A stretch of DNA of 6,473 nt from positions 1 through 6,473 of the forward strand of contig DMJC01000174.1 of assembly GCA_003451915.1 (NCBI GenBank), written 5' to 3'. The notes under the pieces were generated by a model. It was not told the origin of the DNA, did no database searches, and saw nothing but the letters and a program-made list of their open reading frames with translations. The number at the start of each line of letters is the position of its first letter. Positions within the stretch are counted from its first letter, which is position 1. Source of the DNA: Clostridiales bacterium. Its GTDB lineage: Bacteria; Bacillota; Clostridia; Saccharofermentanales; UBA5734. Below are positions 1 through 6,473 of this stretch, piece after piece. A program made the position numbers and the translations under genes.

Positions 1-29
1 CTTAATAATAACGCCTCCCGGTAATAACG

Positions 30-2360
30 TCAAGCGTGAATATTAAATGCAAGAACAACCTCCGGCAAATCTCCACACTGCAAAGTCAGCCGGCCTTGAC
101 CCGTCTGTCCGCATGTTCTTAAGTAAGTTCCACCCAGGCCGCCACGCAACGCGATCGAGGCCGGTCCGATCAGCTCAAGCGGCCCTGCAACGGTAAGGGT
201 CACCGGCTCCATGAACAGCGGCAGCAGGTTGCCATGAGTATCGACCGCCCGGATCCGTATGCTGGCGACATCGTAGGTATCGCCTTCAGCCAGCTCAAGT
301 GTGTCAGCATCAACGGACAGCTCCGCTGCAACCTGCTCGCCGATCTCGATCACAGCGGCGGTTTTACCGTCGCGGATCGCCTCGAGACGCCAGGCGAGGC
401 TCTCACTGCCCCAACTCATGAAGCGTCGGGTAATCAGAGCAGTCAACGAACGGGCACTGAGGTGAGAGCTGAGCATAACCAGCAGCAAGCGCAGATAATT
501 GACTGGTGCGATCCTTCCCGGGCCGGTTCGGCTGATGCTTTTCAGAATATTTTTGATGCGGGCGGCATTCCTGGGGCTGAGGCCTTCTTCGCTTTCAAGA
601 CTGTCACCCCAAAAGTCATCCAGAACGACCGGCGGGTGAGGTAAATGCGGGAATGCATCATTCAAAACCGGATAATCTTTGATCAAGCGTTCACCACGAT
701 AAAGCCGGACGCTTTCGGCATTAGTGAAGACATGAAAATCATCAGGCAGGGCGCTCGGGTATTCGCCTTTATTCATTAATGATCCTGCCACCAGGACAGC
801 TCCTTCATCCGATTGTGCAGCATAAACCGCAGCAGCCAGCTTGGGGTTGCGGAACATGTCCAGCACACCGTGATAACAGATGTGATCGCCGCTGCCAAAG
901 TCTTTGTTGGTGTTGTAGTCGCACATGCACCAGCCGAGACCACCGGCAATTTCCGGGTCGCCCATAATCTGGTTGAGCACGGTTGCGTGACGCAGGGCAT
1001 GCGCCTGACGATGTCCCTCCGTATCAAATGCTTTGGTCGGGAACATATGGCCATTAAACTCGGTGATCATGTAAGGTTTGTCCGCAGCTCGCGTCACTGA
1101 GCTTTTGCGCTGCAGCACCGGCTTGTTGCCCGCATAACTGAAGTCATTGAAAGTATAGACATCCTCAAGCAAATGGCTGTGCCGGATGTAGCGGACGCCG
1201 CAGGTCGGCCGGGTCGGATCGAGTTCGTGCGCGATCCGGTTGGTCTCGCGGTACAGTTCATCGCAATCCTGTGATTCGTTGATGCGGACACCCCATAACA
1301 CGATGGATGGATGGTTGCGATATTGCTGAACCATTTCCCGGACATTTTCCCGGGCTGCAGTCTGCCAGGCGGGATCGCCGATGTGCTGCCAGCCGGGGAT
1401 TTCGGTCAGCACCAGAAGGCCCAGTTCATCACAGGCATCGATAAAATGCTGCGATTGCGGGTAGTGCGAGGTGCGCACCATGTTCATGTGCAGTTCTTTT
1501 TTTAATATTTCGGCGTCGCGGCGCTGGACACGAGCGGGCATGGCATATCCGACATAAGGATAGGACTGATGGCGGTTGAGCCCGATCAGTTTAATCAGAC
1601 GGCCGTTCAAAAAACAGCCTTCGCTGGTAAAACGGCAGGTCCTGAAGCCCAGGCGGGTCTGTTGCATATCCAGCCGGCTGGTGCCATTTTTCAATTCTAC
1701 AGTCAGATGATAGAGAGCCGGACTGTCGATATCCCATCGTTCAGCGTCATGAATCACAGCTGCCAGACTTAGCTGTTCTGTCTCACTGTCTAAAAAGGTC
1801 ACACCGTCTCGAGACAAGATATAGCGCAGGGTGCAGCCGGCAGTCTGACCTTGCAGACTGACCTGAACCTGCAAACGGCGGTTAGCATCGCCTTGAGCAA
1901 AAATATCCTGGATCCAGACCGGGCCGCGAATGTCGAGATAGACCTCGCGATAGATACCGCCATAGGTCATGTAGTCAATCATGCCGCCAAACGGCGGAAT
2001 GTTGACTGAATAGCGGCTATCCGCGACAACCTTGATGATGTTGGGGGCCGTATAATCCAGAAGATCAGCAATGATCACCTGAAAAGCCGTATAGCCGCAG
2101 TTGTGGGTCATGGCCAGATGGTCATTGACATAGACTTCCGCACGATGGGCAACGGCCATGAAGTTCAAGAGTACAGCCTGGCCTTGCCAGGCCGGGTCAG
2201 CAAGCAAAGTCTTTTCATAAACGCTGACAAACTGATAATCCTGCTGACTGAAATAATTGAAGGGTGTCGTGATATTGCTGTGCGGGAGTCGGACGGTTTG
2301 CCGCTTGAGTGGTTCTTCAGCCCGATAAAATGTCCATTGATCATTCAGGGGAATCAGCAT
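30..2360 (-). CDS. Glycoside hydrolase family 2 enzyme, beta-galactosidase-like
   Basis: Retaining glycosidase, 776 residues, with no signal peptide, so probably cytoplasmic and acting on imported oligosaccharides. Visible order: N-terminal sugar-binding jelly roll (about 1-145), Ig-like domain (about 148-240), TIM barrel (about 245-520), then C-terminal domains. The barrel starts with the family's GLNRH motif (260-264). The acid/base is E362 in RNHPSIVLWGVRINES (348-363), a variant of the classical NHPS..W...NE motif. The nucleophile is probably E434 in ITEFNGHMFPTK (432-443). After the barrel come a strand-rich stretch (about 540-565), a helical, basic segment (about 593-650) and a final Ig-like domain (about 675-774). 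The start at 2360 is preferred over the ATG at 2381 because AGAAAGGA lies 7 nt upstream of it and MLIPLNDQWTF matches the usual GH2 beginning. The gene is divergent from its neighbour, with no linked transporter or regulator in view. Family assignment is firm. The substrate (beta-galactoside, beta-glucuronide or other) cannot be read from sequence. Confidence 0.93.
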   Translation of the reverse strand: MLIPLNDQWTFYRAEEPLKRQTVRLPHSNITTPFNYFSQQDYQFVSVYEKTLLADPAWQGQAVLLNFMAVAHRAEVYVNDHLAMTHNCGYTAFQVIIADLLDYTAPNIIKVVADSRYSVNIPPFGGMIDYMTYGGIYREVYLDIRGPVWIQDIFAQGDANRRLQVQVSLQGQTAGCTLRYILSRDGVTFLDSETEQLSLAAVIHDAERWDIDSPALYHLTVELKNGTSRLDMQQTRLGFRTCRFTSEGCFLNGRLIKLIGLNRHQSYPYVGYAMPARVQRRDAEILKKELHMNMVRTSHYPQSQHFIDACDELGLLVLTEIPGWQHIGDPAWQTAARENVREMVQQYRNHPSIVLWGVRINESQDCDELYRETNRIAHELDPTRPTCGVRYIRHSHLLEDVYTFNDFSYAGNKPVLQRKSSVTRAADKPYMITEFNGHMFPTKAFDTEGHRQAHALRHATVLNQIMGDPEIAGGLGWCMCDYNTNKDFGSGDHICYHGVLDMFRNPKLAAAVYAAQSDEGAVLVAGSLMNKGEYPSALPDDFHVFTNAESVRLYRGERLIKDYPVLNDAFPHLPHPPVVLDDFWGDSLESEEGLSPRNAARIKNILKSISRTGPGRIAPVNYLRLLLVMLSSHLSARSLTALITRRFMSWGSESLAWRLEAIRDGKTAAVIEIGEQVAAELSVDADTLELAEGDTYDVASIRIRAVDTHGNLLPLFMEPVTLTVAGPLELIGPASIALRGGLGGTYLRTCGQTGQGRLTLQCGDLPEVVLAFNIHA

Positions 2361-2367
2361 CTTGATT

Positions 2368-2375
2368 TCCTTTCT
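2368..2375 (-). promoter_or_regulatory. Ribosome binding site of the GH2 gene
   Basis: AGAAAGGA on the minus strand lies 7 nt before the ATG at 2358-2360. The upstream in-frame ATG (2379-2381) has no purine-rich site before it, and using it would place this Shine-Dalgarno inside the coding region. The site therefore decides in favour of the shorter, 776-residue protein. Confidence 0.75.
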
Positions 2376-2413
2376 GGTCATATAACCAATATACCACTAT
2401 GTCCACTGCCCTG

Positions 2414-2442
2414 ATTATACGACTTCGGAGTTAAGTTCGCGA
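2414..2442 (-). promoter_or_regulatory. Putative sigma-A promoter of the GH2 gene
   Basis: A perfect -10 hexamer TATAAT occupies 2414-2419 on the minus strand. At 17-nt spacing the -35 position (2437-2442) reads TCGCGA, a poor match, and there is no extended -10 TG. Transcription would begin near 2407, giving a leader of about 47 nt. The weak -35 would suit an activator-dependent or otherwise regulated sugar gene, but that is inference. Confidence 0.4.
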
Positions 2443-2458
2443 TAATTTGTGATACAAT
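2430..2458 (+). promoter_or_regulatory. Putative extended -10 promoter of the propeller gene
   Basis: TACAAT at 2453-2458 is preceded by TGA (2450-2452), an extended -10 arrangement that can compensate for a weak -35. The best -35 candidate is TTAAGT (2431-2436), 16 nt upstream and only half matching consensus. Transcription would start near 2465, about 36 nt before the ATG. It lies back-to-back with the minus-strand promoter, and their upstream elements overlap around 2430-2442. Confidence 0.42.
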
Positions 2459-2500
2459 AGTCAAGTCATCCGAATTTAGCTGACCCTGAGAGGAACAATT

Positions 2501-4402
2501 ATGAGCGCAAAAAAAACGATGTATGTCGATGGCCGCCGGAACGGCCGCAAACAATCTGCAACCCTGGCCAGTCGGCGTCGCCGGCACCGGACACGCAGCG
2601 TCGTCTTGTCACTGGTTCTTGTTCTGGTCATGGTCACGGCAATCATCGCCTTGGTTCGTTTTGTACCGACATGGCTGCCAAATCCTAGTCAGACCGACAC
2701 GACAACCAGCGAAAGCACAACTGCACCAACCACCGGACCTGTTGCCACTGCCACGCCGACGGCTTCCCCGACGCCGACACCGCCGCCGGCAAATCTGAAT
2801 CCGCAGCTGCTGCCTGATCTTGACCTGATCGTCCAGTCACCCGGCACACCAGCCGATGGCTGTTCGCCCGCGCAGCGTGGTATTGTTACAACGATTTTCG
2901 ACCAGCAGTATAATGTGCTCGGCAGTTTCAACCGTACGGATCCGCTGTCTTTGCTGAACCCGCTGCATTTCAACAAGATCGCCGGTGTTCTGACCTTCCG
3001 TGGCAACAACTTCCGCAATGCGCCGACTTTTGGTTTGGTTAATCTGGCCGACAAAAAGCTGACCCAATCCTGGCAGTTCGGCATCGGCAGCCTGCCCTCG
3101 TCTTCCTGGAGCTTCAACTGGACCGGTACCGGCTGGACCGGCCAGCCATTGCTCGTCCAATGGGACGATGACATCCGCCAGCTGATGAACATCAATGCAG
3201 AAAAAAAGGCCAAGGCGGGCCTGATTGAGGTCATTTACGCTACACTGGATGGCAAGATCTATTTCTTTGATATCGATGACGGACAGCCGACCCGCCACCC
3301 GATCAACATCGGTGCGCCGATCAAAGGTACACCGACAGTCGATCCGCGCGGCTACCCGATCCTTTACGTCGGTCAGGGCGATGAGAATACCAACGTCGAC
3401 AGCATCGGCTTCCGTATTTTCAATCTGATCGACCAGTCGTTGCTCCTGTATCGCAAAACAGCCGATGCCAATTCATTTCGCAAATCGTGGGGAGCTTGCG
3501 ACTCTTCACCAATGATCGACGGTGCGGCAGATACATTGATCTACCCTAACGAAAACGGCTTGATCTATACGGCCAAGCTCAACACCGCCTTTAACCGCCA
3601 GACCGGCGAATTGTCCATCAACCCTGTCTTTACCATTTATCGCTACAAAATGACCGATATGGAAAACTTCGGCATCGAAAGTTCGATGGCCATCTATGAT
3701 CATCTCGGCTTTTTTGCCGATAATTCCGGCATTCTGAATTGCGTGGACCTCAACAGTCTGCAACCGGTCTGGTCGCGCCGCCTATTGGACGATTCCGATG
3801 TCACGCCGGTACTTGAACAGACTGGTGAAACTGTCGCACTTTATTGCGGTACCGAGGTCGACTGGCAGAAAAATATCATTGGCAATTATGAAGGTGAAGC
3901 AGTCATCTATAAAATCGACGCAATGACCGGTGAAATGCTGTGGCAGAACTCTCACAGCTGCTGGACCAAGAATGCTGCAAATTATGGCGATGACATTAAC
4001 GGCGGCATCATGGGCACGCCGGTTTCCGGCAAAATGGGAATGTCCGACCTGGTTATCTTCAGTTTCAGCATGACCACAGGTATCTACAGCGGCAACAGCG
4101 TGGTCGCCTATGACAAGGAAACCGGCGATATGGTCTGGGAGTACAAGATGGCCAACTACAGCTGGAGCTCTCCGGTCGATGTCTATGATCAGGACGGCCA
4201 TGGTTATATTCTGATTCCCGATTCGCAGGGCATCCTGCATCTGATTGACGGTGCGAACGGCGAGAAACTGGCCACCCTGCAGCTGACCAAGGCTGACCGC
4301 GAAACCGCAGCCGGCAACATCGAATCATCTTGCGCCGTTTTCGGCGACCGGCTGGTCATCGGTACCCGCGGCAATTTCATCATTGGCGTCAAATTAGGGT
4401 GA
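2501..4402 (+). CDS. Membrane-anchored PQQ-like beta-propeller protein, function unknown
   Basis: 633 residues. The N-terminus is basic (RRRRHRTR, 25-32), followed by a single hydrophobic segment (about 33-53) without a clear signal-peptidase site, so it is best read as a signal anchor with the C-terminus outside the cell. Residues 62-97 form a Thr/Ser/Pro/Ala linker. From about 160 to the end, beta-propeller blades repeat, each pairing a strand with a DG.I or GE/GD turn and an aromatic closing residue: DGKIYFFD (250-257), NGLIYTAK (352-359), SGILNCVD (409-416), TGEMLWQ (476-482), TGDMVWEY (541-548), QGILHLID (576-583). The motif LTFRGNNFRN (164-173) opens the fold. I see no quinoprotein catalytic signature, so it is probably a binding or scaffold propeller, as in BamB-type proteins, not a dehydrogenase. 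Start: GAGAGGA (2488-2494) lies 6 nt before the ATG. There is no clear terminator after the gene, so its transcript may run on to the riboswitch terminator. Architecture is well supported; the role is unknown. Confidence 0.85.
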   Translation: MSAKKTMYVDGRRNGRKQSATLASRRRRHRTRSVVLSLVLVLVMVTAIIALVRFVPTWLPNPSQTDTTTSESTTAPTTGPVATATPTASPTPTPPPANLNPQLLPDLDLIVQSPGTPADGCSPAQRGIVTTIFDQQYNVLGSFNRTDPLSLLNPLHFNKIAGVLTFRGNNFRNAPTFGLVNLADKKLTQSWQFGIGSLPSSSWSFNWTGTGWTGQPLLVQWDDDIRQLMNINAEKKAKAGLIEVIYATLDGKIYFFDIDDGQPTRHPINIGAPIKGTPTVDPRGYPILYVGQGDENTNVDSIGFRIFNLIDQSLLLYRKTADANSFRKSWGACDSSPMIDGAADTLIYPNENGLIYTAKLNTAFNRQTGELSINPVFTIYRYKMTDMENFGIESSMAIYDHLGFFADNSGILNCVDLNSLQPVWSRRLLDDSDVTPVLEQTGETVALYCGTEVDWQKNIIGNYEGEAVIYKIDAMTGEMLWQNSHSCWTKNAANYGDDINGGIMGTPVSGKMGMSDLVIFSFSMTTGIYSGNSVVAYDKETGDMVWEYKMANYSWSSPVDVYDQDGHGYILIPDSQGILHLIDGANGEKLATLQLTKADRETAAGNIESSCAVFGDRLVIGTRGNFIIGVKLG

Positions 4403-4411
4403 TTTGCCATC

Positions 4412-4440
4412 TTGCCAAAGTCAAACGATCGTGATATAGT
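4412..4440 (+). promoter_or_regulatory. Promoter of the rib operon
   Basis: The -35 is TTGCCA (4412-4417) and the -10 is TATAGT (4435-4440), with exactly 17 nt between them and an extended -10 TGA (4432-4434). The predicted start is near 4446-4448, leaving about 14 nt of leader before the first paired base of the FMN aptamer. This is the strongest promoter in the window, and its position just after the propeller gene's stop marks the rib genes as a separate transcription unit. Confidence 0.7.
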
Positions 4441-4460
4441 GGCAGACAAATCGAATATGC

Positions 4461-4568
4461 GTTCTTCAGGGATAGGTGCAAATCCTTACCGGCGGTAAAG
4501 CCCGCGAGCCGAAAGGCAGATCCGGATCATTTCCGGAGCCGACAGTACAGTCTGGATGGAAGAAGAAC
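4461..4568 (+). promoter_or_regulatory. FMN riboswitch aptamer (RFN element)
   Basis: Binds flavin mononucleotide and controls the downstream riboflavin genes. The closing helix P1 is a perfect 7-bp pairing of GTTCTTC (4461-4467) with GAAGAAC (4562-4568). Conserved RFN-element segments are all present and in order: AGGG with GGTGCAAATCC (4468-4485), ACCGGCGGTAAAGCC (4488-4502), CGCGAGCC and AAGGCAGATC (4503-4522), a variable arm closed by CCGG/CCGG (about 4522-4537), and GACAGTACAGTCTGGATG (4541-4558). P2 is GGAT (4470-4473) with ATCC (4482-4485). The aptamer stands directly upstream of a terminator and ribD, the classical position in Gram-positive bacteria. No core element looks degenerate. 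Confidence 0.97.
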
Positions 4569-4618
4569 AAGCCGCAGAGCTTTGATAGCGTTTTGCTATT
4601 GTCTGAATGGTGGTGACG

Positions 4619-4651
4619 ATCCCTGGAGAATTTTTTCTTCAGGGATTTTTT
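4619..4651 (+). terminator. Intrinsic terminator, expression platform of the FMN riboswitch
   Basis: A 12-bp stem pairs ATCCCTGGAGAA (4619-4630) with TTCTTCAGGGAT (4635-4646), with one G-U wobble and a four-T loop. It runs straight into TTTTTT (4646-4651). The 3' arm is an exact copy of 4462-4473 at the base of the aptamer, so the 5' arm can alternatively pair there. That supports FMN-dependent attenuation: with FMN, P1 holds 4462-4467 and the terminator forms; without it, 4619-4630 can be captured by the aptamer strand. A small hairpin (4584-4589 with 4595-4600) sits in the linker. The stem lies before the ribD ribosome binding site and does not hide it, so control is probably transcriptional. 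Confidence 0.92.
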
Positions 4652-4660
4652 ATTGCGTCG

Positions 4661-4666
4661 AGGAGG
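4661..4666 (+). promoter_or_regulatory. Ribosome binding site of ribD
   Basis: A consensus AGGAGG lies 7 nt before the ATG at 4674. It excludes the in-frame TTG at 4653, which overlaps the end of the terminator and would place this site inside the coding region. Confidence 0.85.
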
Positions 4667-4673
4667 ATCAGGC

Positions 4674-5810
4674 ATGCTGACGCTGCAGGCAGAACAGGAT
4701 GAAAAGTGGATGCGCAAGGCTTTACAGCTGGCTGAAAGAGCCTGGGGACGGACCAGTCCGAATCCGCTGGTCGGTTGTGTAATTGTCAAGGATGGCGATG
4801 TACTGGCTGAGGGCTACCATTCTGCGCCGGGACTTGACCATGCCGAGCGGGCTGCTATAAACCAAGCCCGGCAAAACGGCGTTCCACTGACAGGCGCTAC
4901 ACTTTACGTTAATCTGGAACCTTGCTCGCATCATGGCCGCACGCCTCCCTGTGCTGATTTGATTATCGAGTCCGGCATCGGGACAGTTGTCGCTGCGATA
5001 AGCGATCCCAACCCGCGGGTTGCCGGTCAGGGTTTCCGGAAATTGCAAAATGCCGGTATCCGGTTGCGAACAGGTGTGCTCGCGGCGGAAGCACAAAAAC
5101 TGAATGAGATCTTCATTAAATACATCACCACCGGCCTGCCTTTTATCCTGATGAAAAGCGCCATCAGTCTGGATGGTAAAATTGCCACCCGCACCGGCAA
5201 TTCCAAGTGGATCTCGGGCGAAGTTTCACGCCAGGTAGTCCACCATTGGCGGGATCGCGTTGCCGGCATCATGGTCGGCAAAAACACCGTACTTCTTGAC
5301 AATCCTTCTCTGACCACCCGTCAGGATGACCAGCCCTGTAAAAACCCGATCCGCATTATCGTTGCCAGCACTGGCGCACTGCCTTCAGATTCCCGGGTTT
5401 TTCAAGCCTGTCCGCCAGGTGGCGTCATTCTTGCCACGACCAGCCGTATGCCGGCATCCAGCAGGACTGCTCTTGAACGGATGGGCACAACGGTTATCTG
5501 TCTGGACGGCGAAGACGGCAAGGTTGACCTGTGGGGTCTGGTCAGACTTTTAGGTTTGAGGGGTCTCGACAGCATTATGCTTGAAGGGGGCCTACAGTTA
5601 AATGAGGCATTTTTACAGGCCGGCCTGATTGATAAAATCATGCTGTTCATGGCGCCGAAAATCATTGGCGGCTGTGATGCTGTTTCCTGTTTCAACGGTC
5701 TGGGTTGTGACAGACTGACAGATGCTGTCGGCCTGGATCGGATGACCATCACCCCCTGTGGAGATGACTGGCTGATCGAAGGCTATCCACAGAATACGAA
5801 AGGATGCTGA
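4674..5810 (+). CDS. ribD: RibD, bifunctional diaminohydroxyphosphoribosylaminopyrimidine deaminase / 5-amino-6-(5-phosphoribosylamino)uracil reductase
   Basis: A cytoplasmic bifunctional enzyme for the second and third steps of riboflavin synthesis after GTP cyclohydrolase II: zinc-dependent deamination of the pyrimidine ring, then NADPH-dependent reduction of the ribose to ribityl. It has 378 residues, normal for the family. The deaminase domain (about 10-145) shows TSPNPLVGCVIV (28-39) and HAE (56-58), with H56 as zinc ligand and E58 as proton shuttle. PCSHHGRTPPC (83-93) supplies zinc ligands C84 and C93. The reductase domain (about 157-375) begins with KSAISLDGKIATRTGNSKWI (161-180), the family's substrate and cofactor segment, and carries VGKNT (201-205) and LEGG (303-306). 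Both halves look intact. The usual P before HAE is D55, a mild variation. The start is fixed by AGGAGG 7 nt upstream. It is the first gene of the FMN-controlled operon, and its stop is 2 nt before ribE. Confidence 0.97.
   Translation: MLTLQAEQDEKWMRKALQLAERAWGRTSPNPLVGCVIVKDGDVLAEGYHSAPGLDHAERAAINQARQNGVPLTGATLYVNLEPCSHHGRTPPCADLIIESGIGTVVAAISDPNPRVAGQGFRKLQNAGIRLRTGVLAAEAQKLNEIFIKYITTGLPFILMKSAISLDGKIATRTGNSKWISGEVSRQVVHHWRDRVAGIMVGKNTVLLDNPSLTTRQDDQPCKNPIRIIVASTGALPSDSRVFQACPPGGVILATTSRMPASSRTALERMGTTVICLDGEDGKVDLWGLVRLLGLRGLDSIMLEGGLQLNEAFLQAGLIDKIMLFMAPKIIGGCDAVSCFNGLGCDRLTDAVGLDRMTITPCGDDWLIEGYPQNTKGC
5798..5804 (+). promoter_or_regulatory. Ribosome binding site of ribE, inside the ribD end
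   Basis: GAAAGGA lies 8 nt before the ATG at 5813 and within the last codons of ribD, a usual arrangement for translational coupling. The earlier in-frame ATG at 5804 overlaps this site and would add only MLS before the conserved MFTGLIEE beginning, so 5813 is the start. Confidence 0.75.
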
Positions 5811-5812
5811 GC

Positions 5813-6451
5813 ATGTTCACCGGATTAATAGAAGAAACAGGTCGGATTCGCTCTATCCGGCAGGCAGGTGCGGACATCAGGCTGACCATCGATGCAAAGA
5901 AAGTTCTGGAAGATTCGCATTGCGGTGACAGCATTTCGGTCAATGGTATCTGTCTGACGGTTGTCGAACTGGGTAACGGCTTTTTTGCGGCCGATGTCAT
6001 GCCGGAAACGTTGCGTCGATCTAGCCTCGGCATTTTACGGCCCGGCAGCCCGGTCAATCTGGAAAGGGCTTTAAAACTTGGCGATCGGCTGGGCGGTCAT
6101 CTGGTCAGCGGTCATATCGATGGCACAGGTGTGCTGTTAACTAGAACGGCAGAGCGAAACGCCATCATACTGCGTGTTTCGGCTCCTGCCGGCTTGCTGC
6201 GCTACATCATCGAAAAAGGATCGGTCGCCATGGATGGTGTCAGCTTGACCGTAGCTGAAGTGAACAGCGAGAGCTTTTCTGTCTCGATCATCCCACACTC
6301 ATCTGCAGTGACGATCATCGGCAATTATCAGCCGGGTGACCGGATCAACATCGAGTGTGACATGATCGGCAAATATGTTGAGAAACTTCTGAATCCCGAA
6401 AAGGCAACCCGGCCGATCACACTGGACTTTCTCGCCGAGAACGGATTCTGA
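5813..6451 (+). CDS. ribE: Riboflavin synthase, alpha subunit
   Basis: Catalyses the last step of riboflavin synthesis: dismutation of two 6,7-dimethyl-8-ribityllumazine molecules into riboflavin and the diamino-ribitylaminouracil intermediate. The family forms a cytoplasmic homotrimer. At 212 residues it has the expected size. Two tandem lumazine-binding barrels are visible: the first (about 1-87) with MFTGLIEETG (1-10), VNGICLTV (43-50) and DVMPETL (61-67), and the second (about 98-185) with GHLVSGHIDG (95-104), KGSVAMDGVSLTV (135-147) and IIPHS (159-163). A C-terminal helix (about 184-194) would serve trimer formation. Placing it by eye against the E. coli enzyme, C47, H101, S144 and D183 correspond to residues discussed for that active site. 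The start at 5813 gives the conserved MFTGLIEE. It follows ribD by 2 nt and shares its riboswitch. The order ribD-ribE matches the Bacillus subtilis operon, where ribBA and ribH follow. Confidence 0.97.
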   Translation: MFTGLIEETGRIRSIRQAGADIRLTIDAKKVLEDSHCGDSISVNGICLTVVELGNGFFAADVMPETLRRSSLGILRPGSPVNLERALKLGDRLGGHLVSGHIDGTGVLLTRTAERNAIILRVSAPAGLLRYIIEKGSVAMDGVSLTVAEVNSESFSVSIIPHSSAVTIIGNYQPGDRINIECDMIGKYVEKLLNPEKATRPITLDFLAENGF

Positions 6452-6473
6452 AAAATCAAACCATGAACCAGGA
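6452..6473 (+). other. Start of the region after ribE, possibly leading into the next rib gene
   Basis: Only 22 nt remain, with no terminator, which fits an operon that continues. An ATG at 6463 opens MNQ but has no ribosome binding site at a useful distance. AGGA at 6470-6473 could instead begin the Shine-Dalgarno of a gene starting just outside the window. By analogy with Bacillus the next gene would be ribBA, but nothing here shows its identity. Confidence 0.25.

Noticed and set aside
6..29. Direct repeat TAATAACG at 6-13 and 22-29 after the GH2 stop
   Set aside because: Only 8 bp and AT-rich, with no hairpin or T tract that would make it a terminator; likely chance.
234..644. 136-residue plus-strand open frame antisense to the GH2 gene
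   Set aside because: It lies wholly inside a well-supported gene, has no recognisable motif and no ribosome binding site; it is a shadow frame. The same holds for the other antisense frames over the propeller, ribD and ribE genes.
2441..2460. Imperfect inverted repeat TTGT/ACAA around the plus-strand -10 as an operator
   Set aside because: The arms are four bases and overlap the -10 itself, so the symmetry is not more than expected by chance.
2509..2516. Run of eight A near the start of the propeller gene, possible slippage or phase-variation site
   Set aside because: It comes simply from adjacent AAA lysine codons, the frame is open, and a single short A tract is weak evidence of switching.
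2689..2800. Repetitive Thr/Pro-rich coding stretch as a DNA repeat or CRISPR-like array
   Set aside because: The codons vary and there is no fixed unit; it is the low-complexity linker of the membrane-anchored protein.
4653..4673. TTG at 4653 as the ribD start, adding MRRGGSG
   Set aside because: It overlaps the end of the terminator, has no Shine-Dalgarno, and would place the consensus AGGAGG inside the gene.

Overview
The window reads as part of a Gram-positive, Firmicutes-like chromosome, probably of the Clostridia. The grounds are AGGAGG-type ribosome binding sites, a transcription-terminating FMN riboswitch ahead of a ribD-ribE operon, and a glycoside hydrolase family 2 enzyme whose active-site wording I know from anaerobic gut-type Firmicutes. 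The genus cannot be named from this sequence. I see no mobile element, CRISPR array, tRNA or rRNA, and no broken gene.

Layout: (1) 30-2360, minus strand: a cytoplasmic GH2 glycosidase, beta-galactosidase-like. (2) 2361-2500: a short divergent intergenic region with putative promoters for both flanking genes. (3) 2501-4402, plus strand: a membrane-anchored protein with a low-complexity Pro/Thr linker and a PQQ-like beta-propeller, of unknown function. (4) 4403-4673: a good promoter, an FMN riboswitch aptamer, an intrinsic terminator and the ribD ribosome binding site. (5) 4674-5810 ribD and 5813-6451 ribE, two nucleotides apart. The window ends 22 nt after ribE, probably just before a further rib gene.

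The rib block is one functional unit. RibD carries out the deamination and reduction steps on the pyrimidine intermediate, RibE makes riboflavin from lumazine, and the product's cofactor form FMN shuts transcription off through the leader. The GH2 and propeller genes have no evident functional link to riboflavin synthesis or to each other beyond divergent adjacency.

The window is mostly ordinary, and I found no convincing undescribed system. The most interesting signal is in the riboswitch leader. A 12-nt stretch at the 5' base of the aptamer (4462-4473) is repeated exactly as the 3' arm of the terminator (4635-4646). The terminator's 5' arm can therefore pair equally well with either copy, which gives a simple, readable on/off mechanism.
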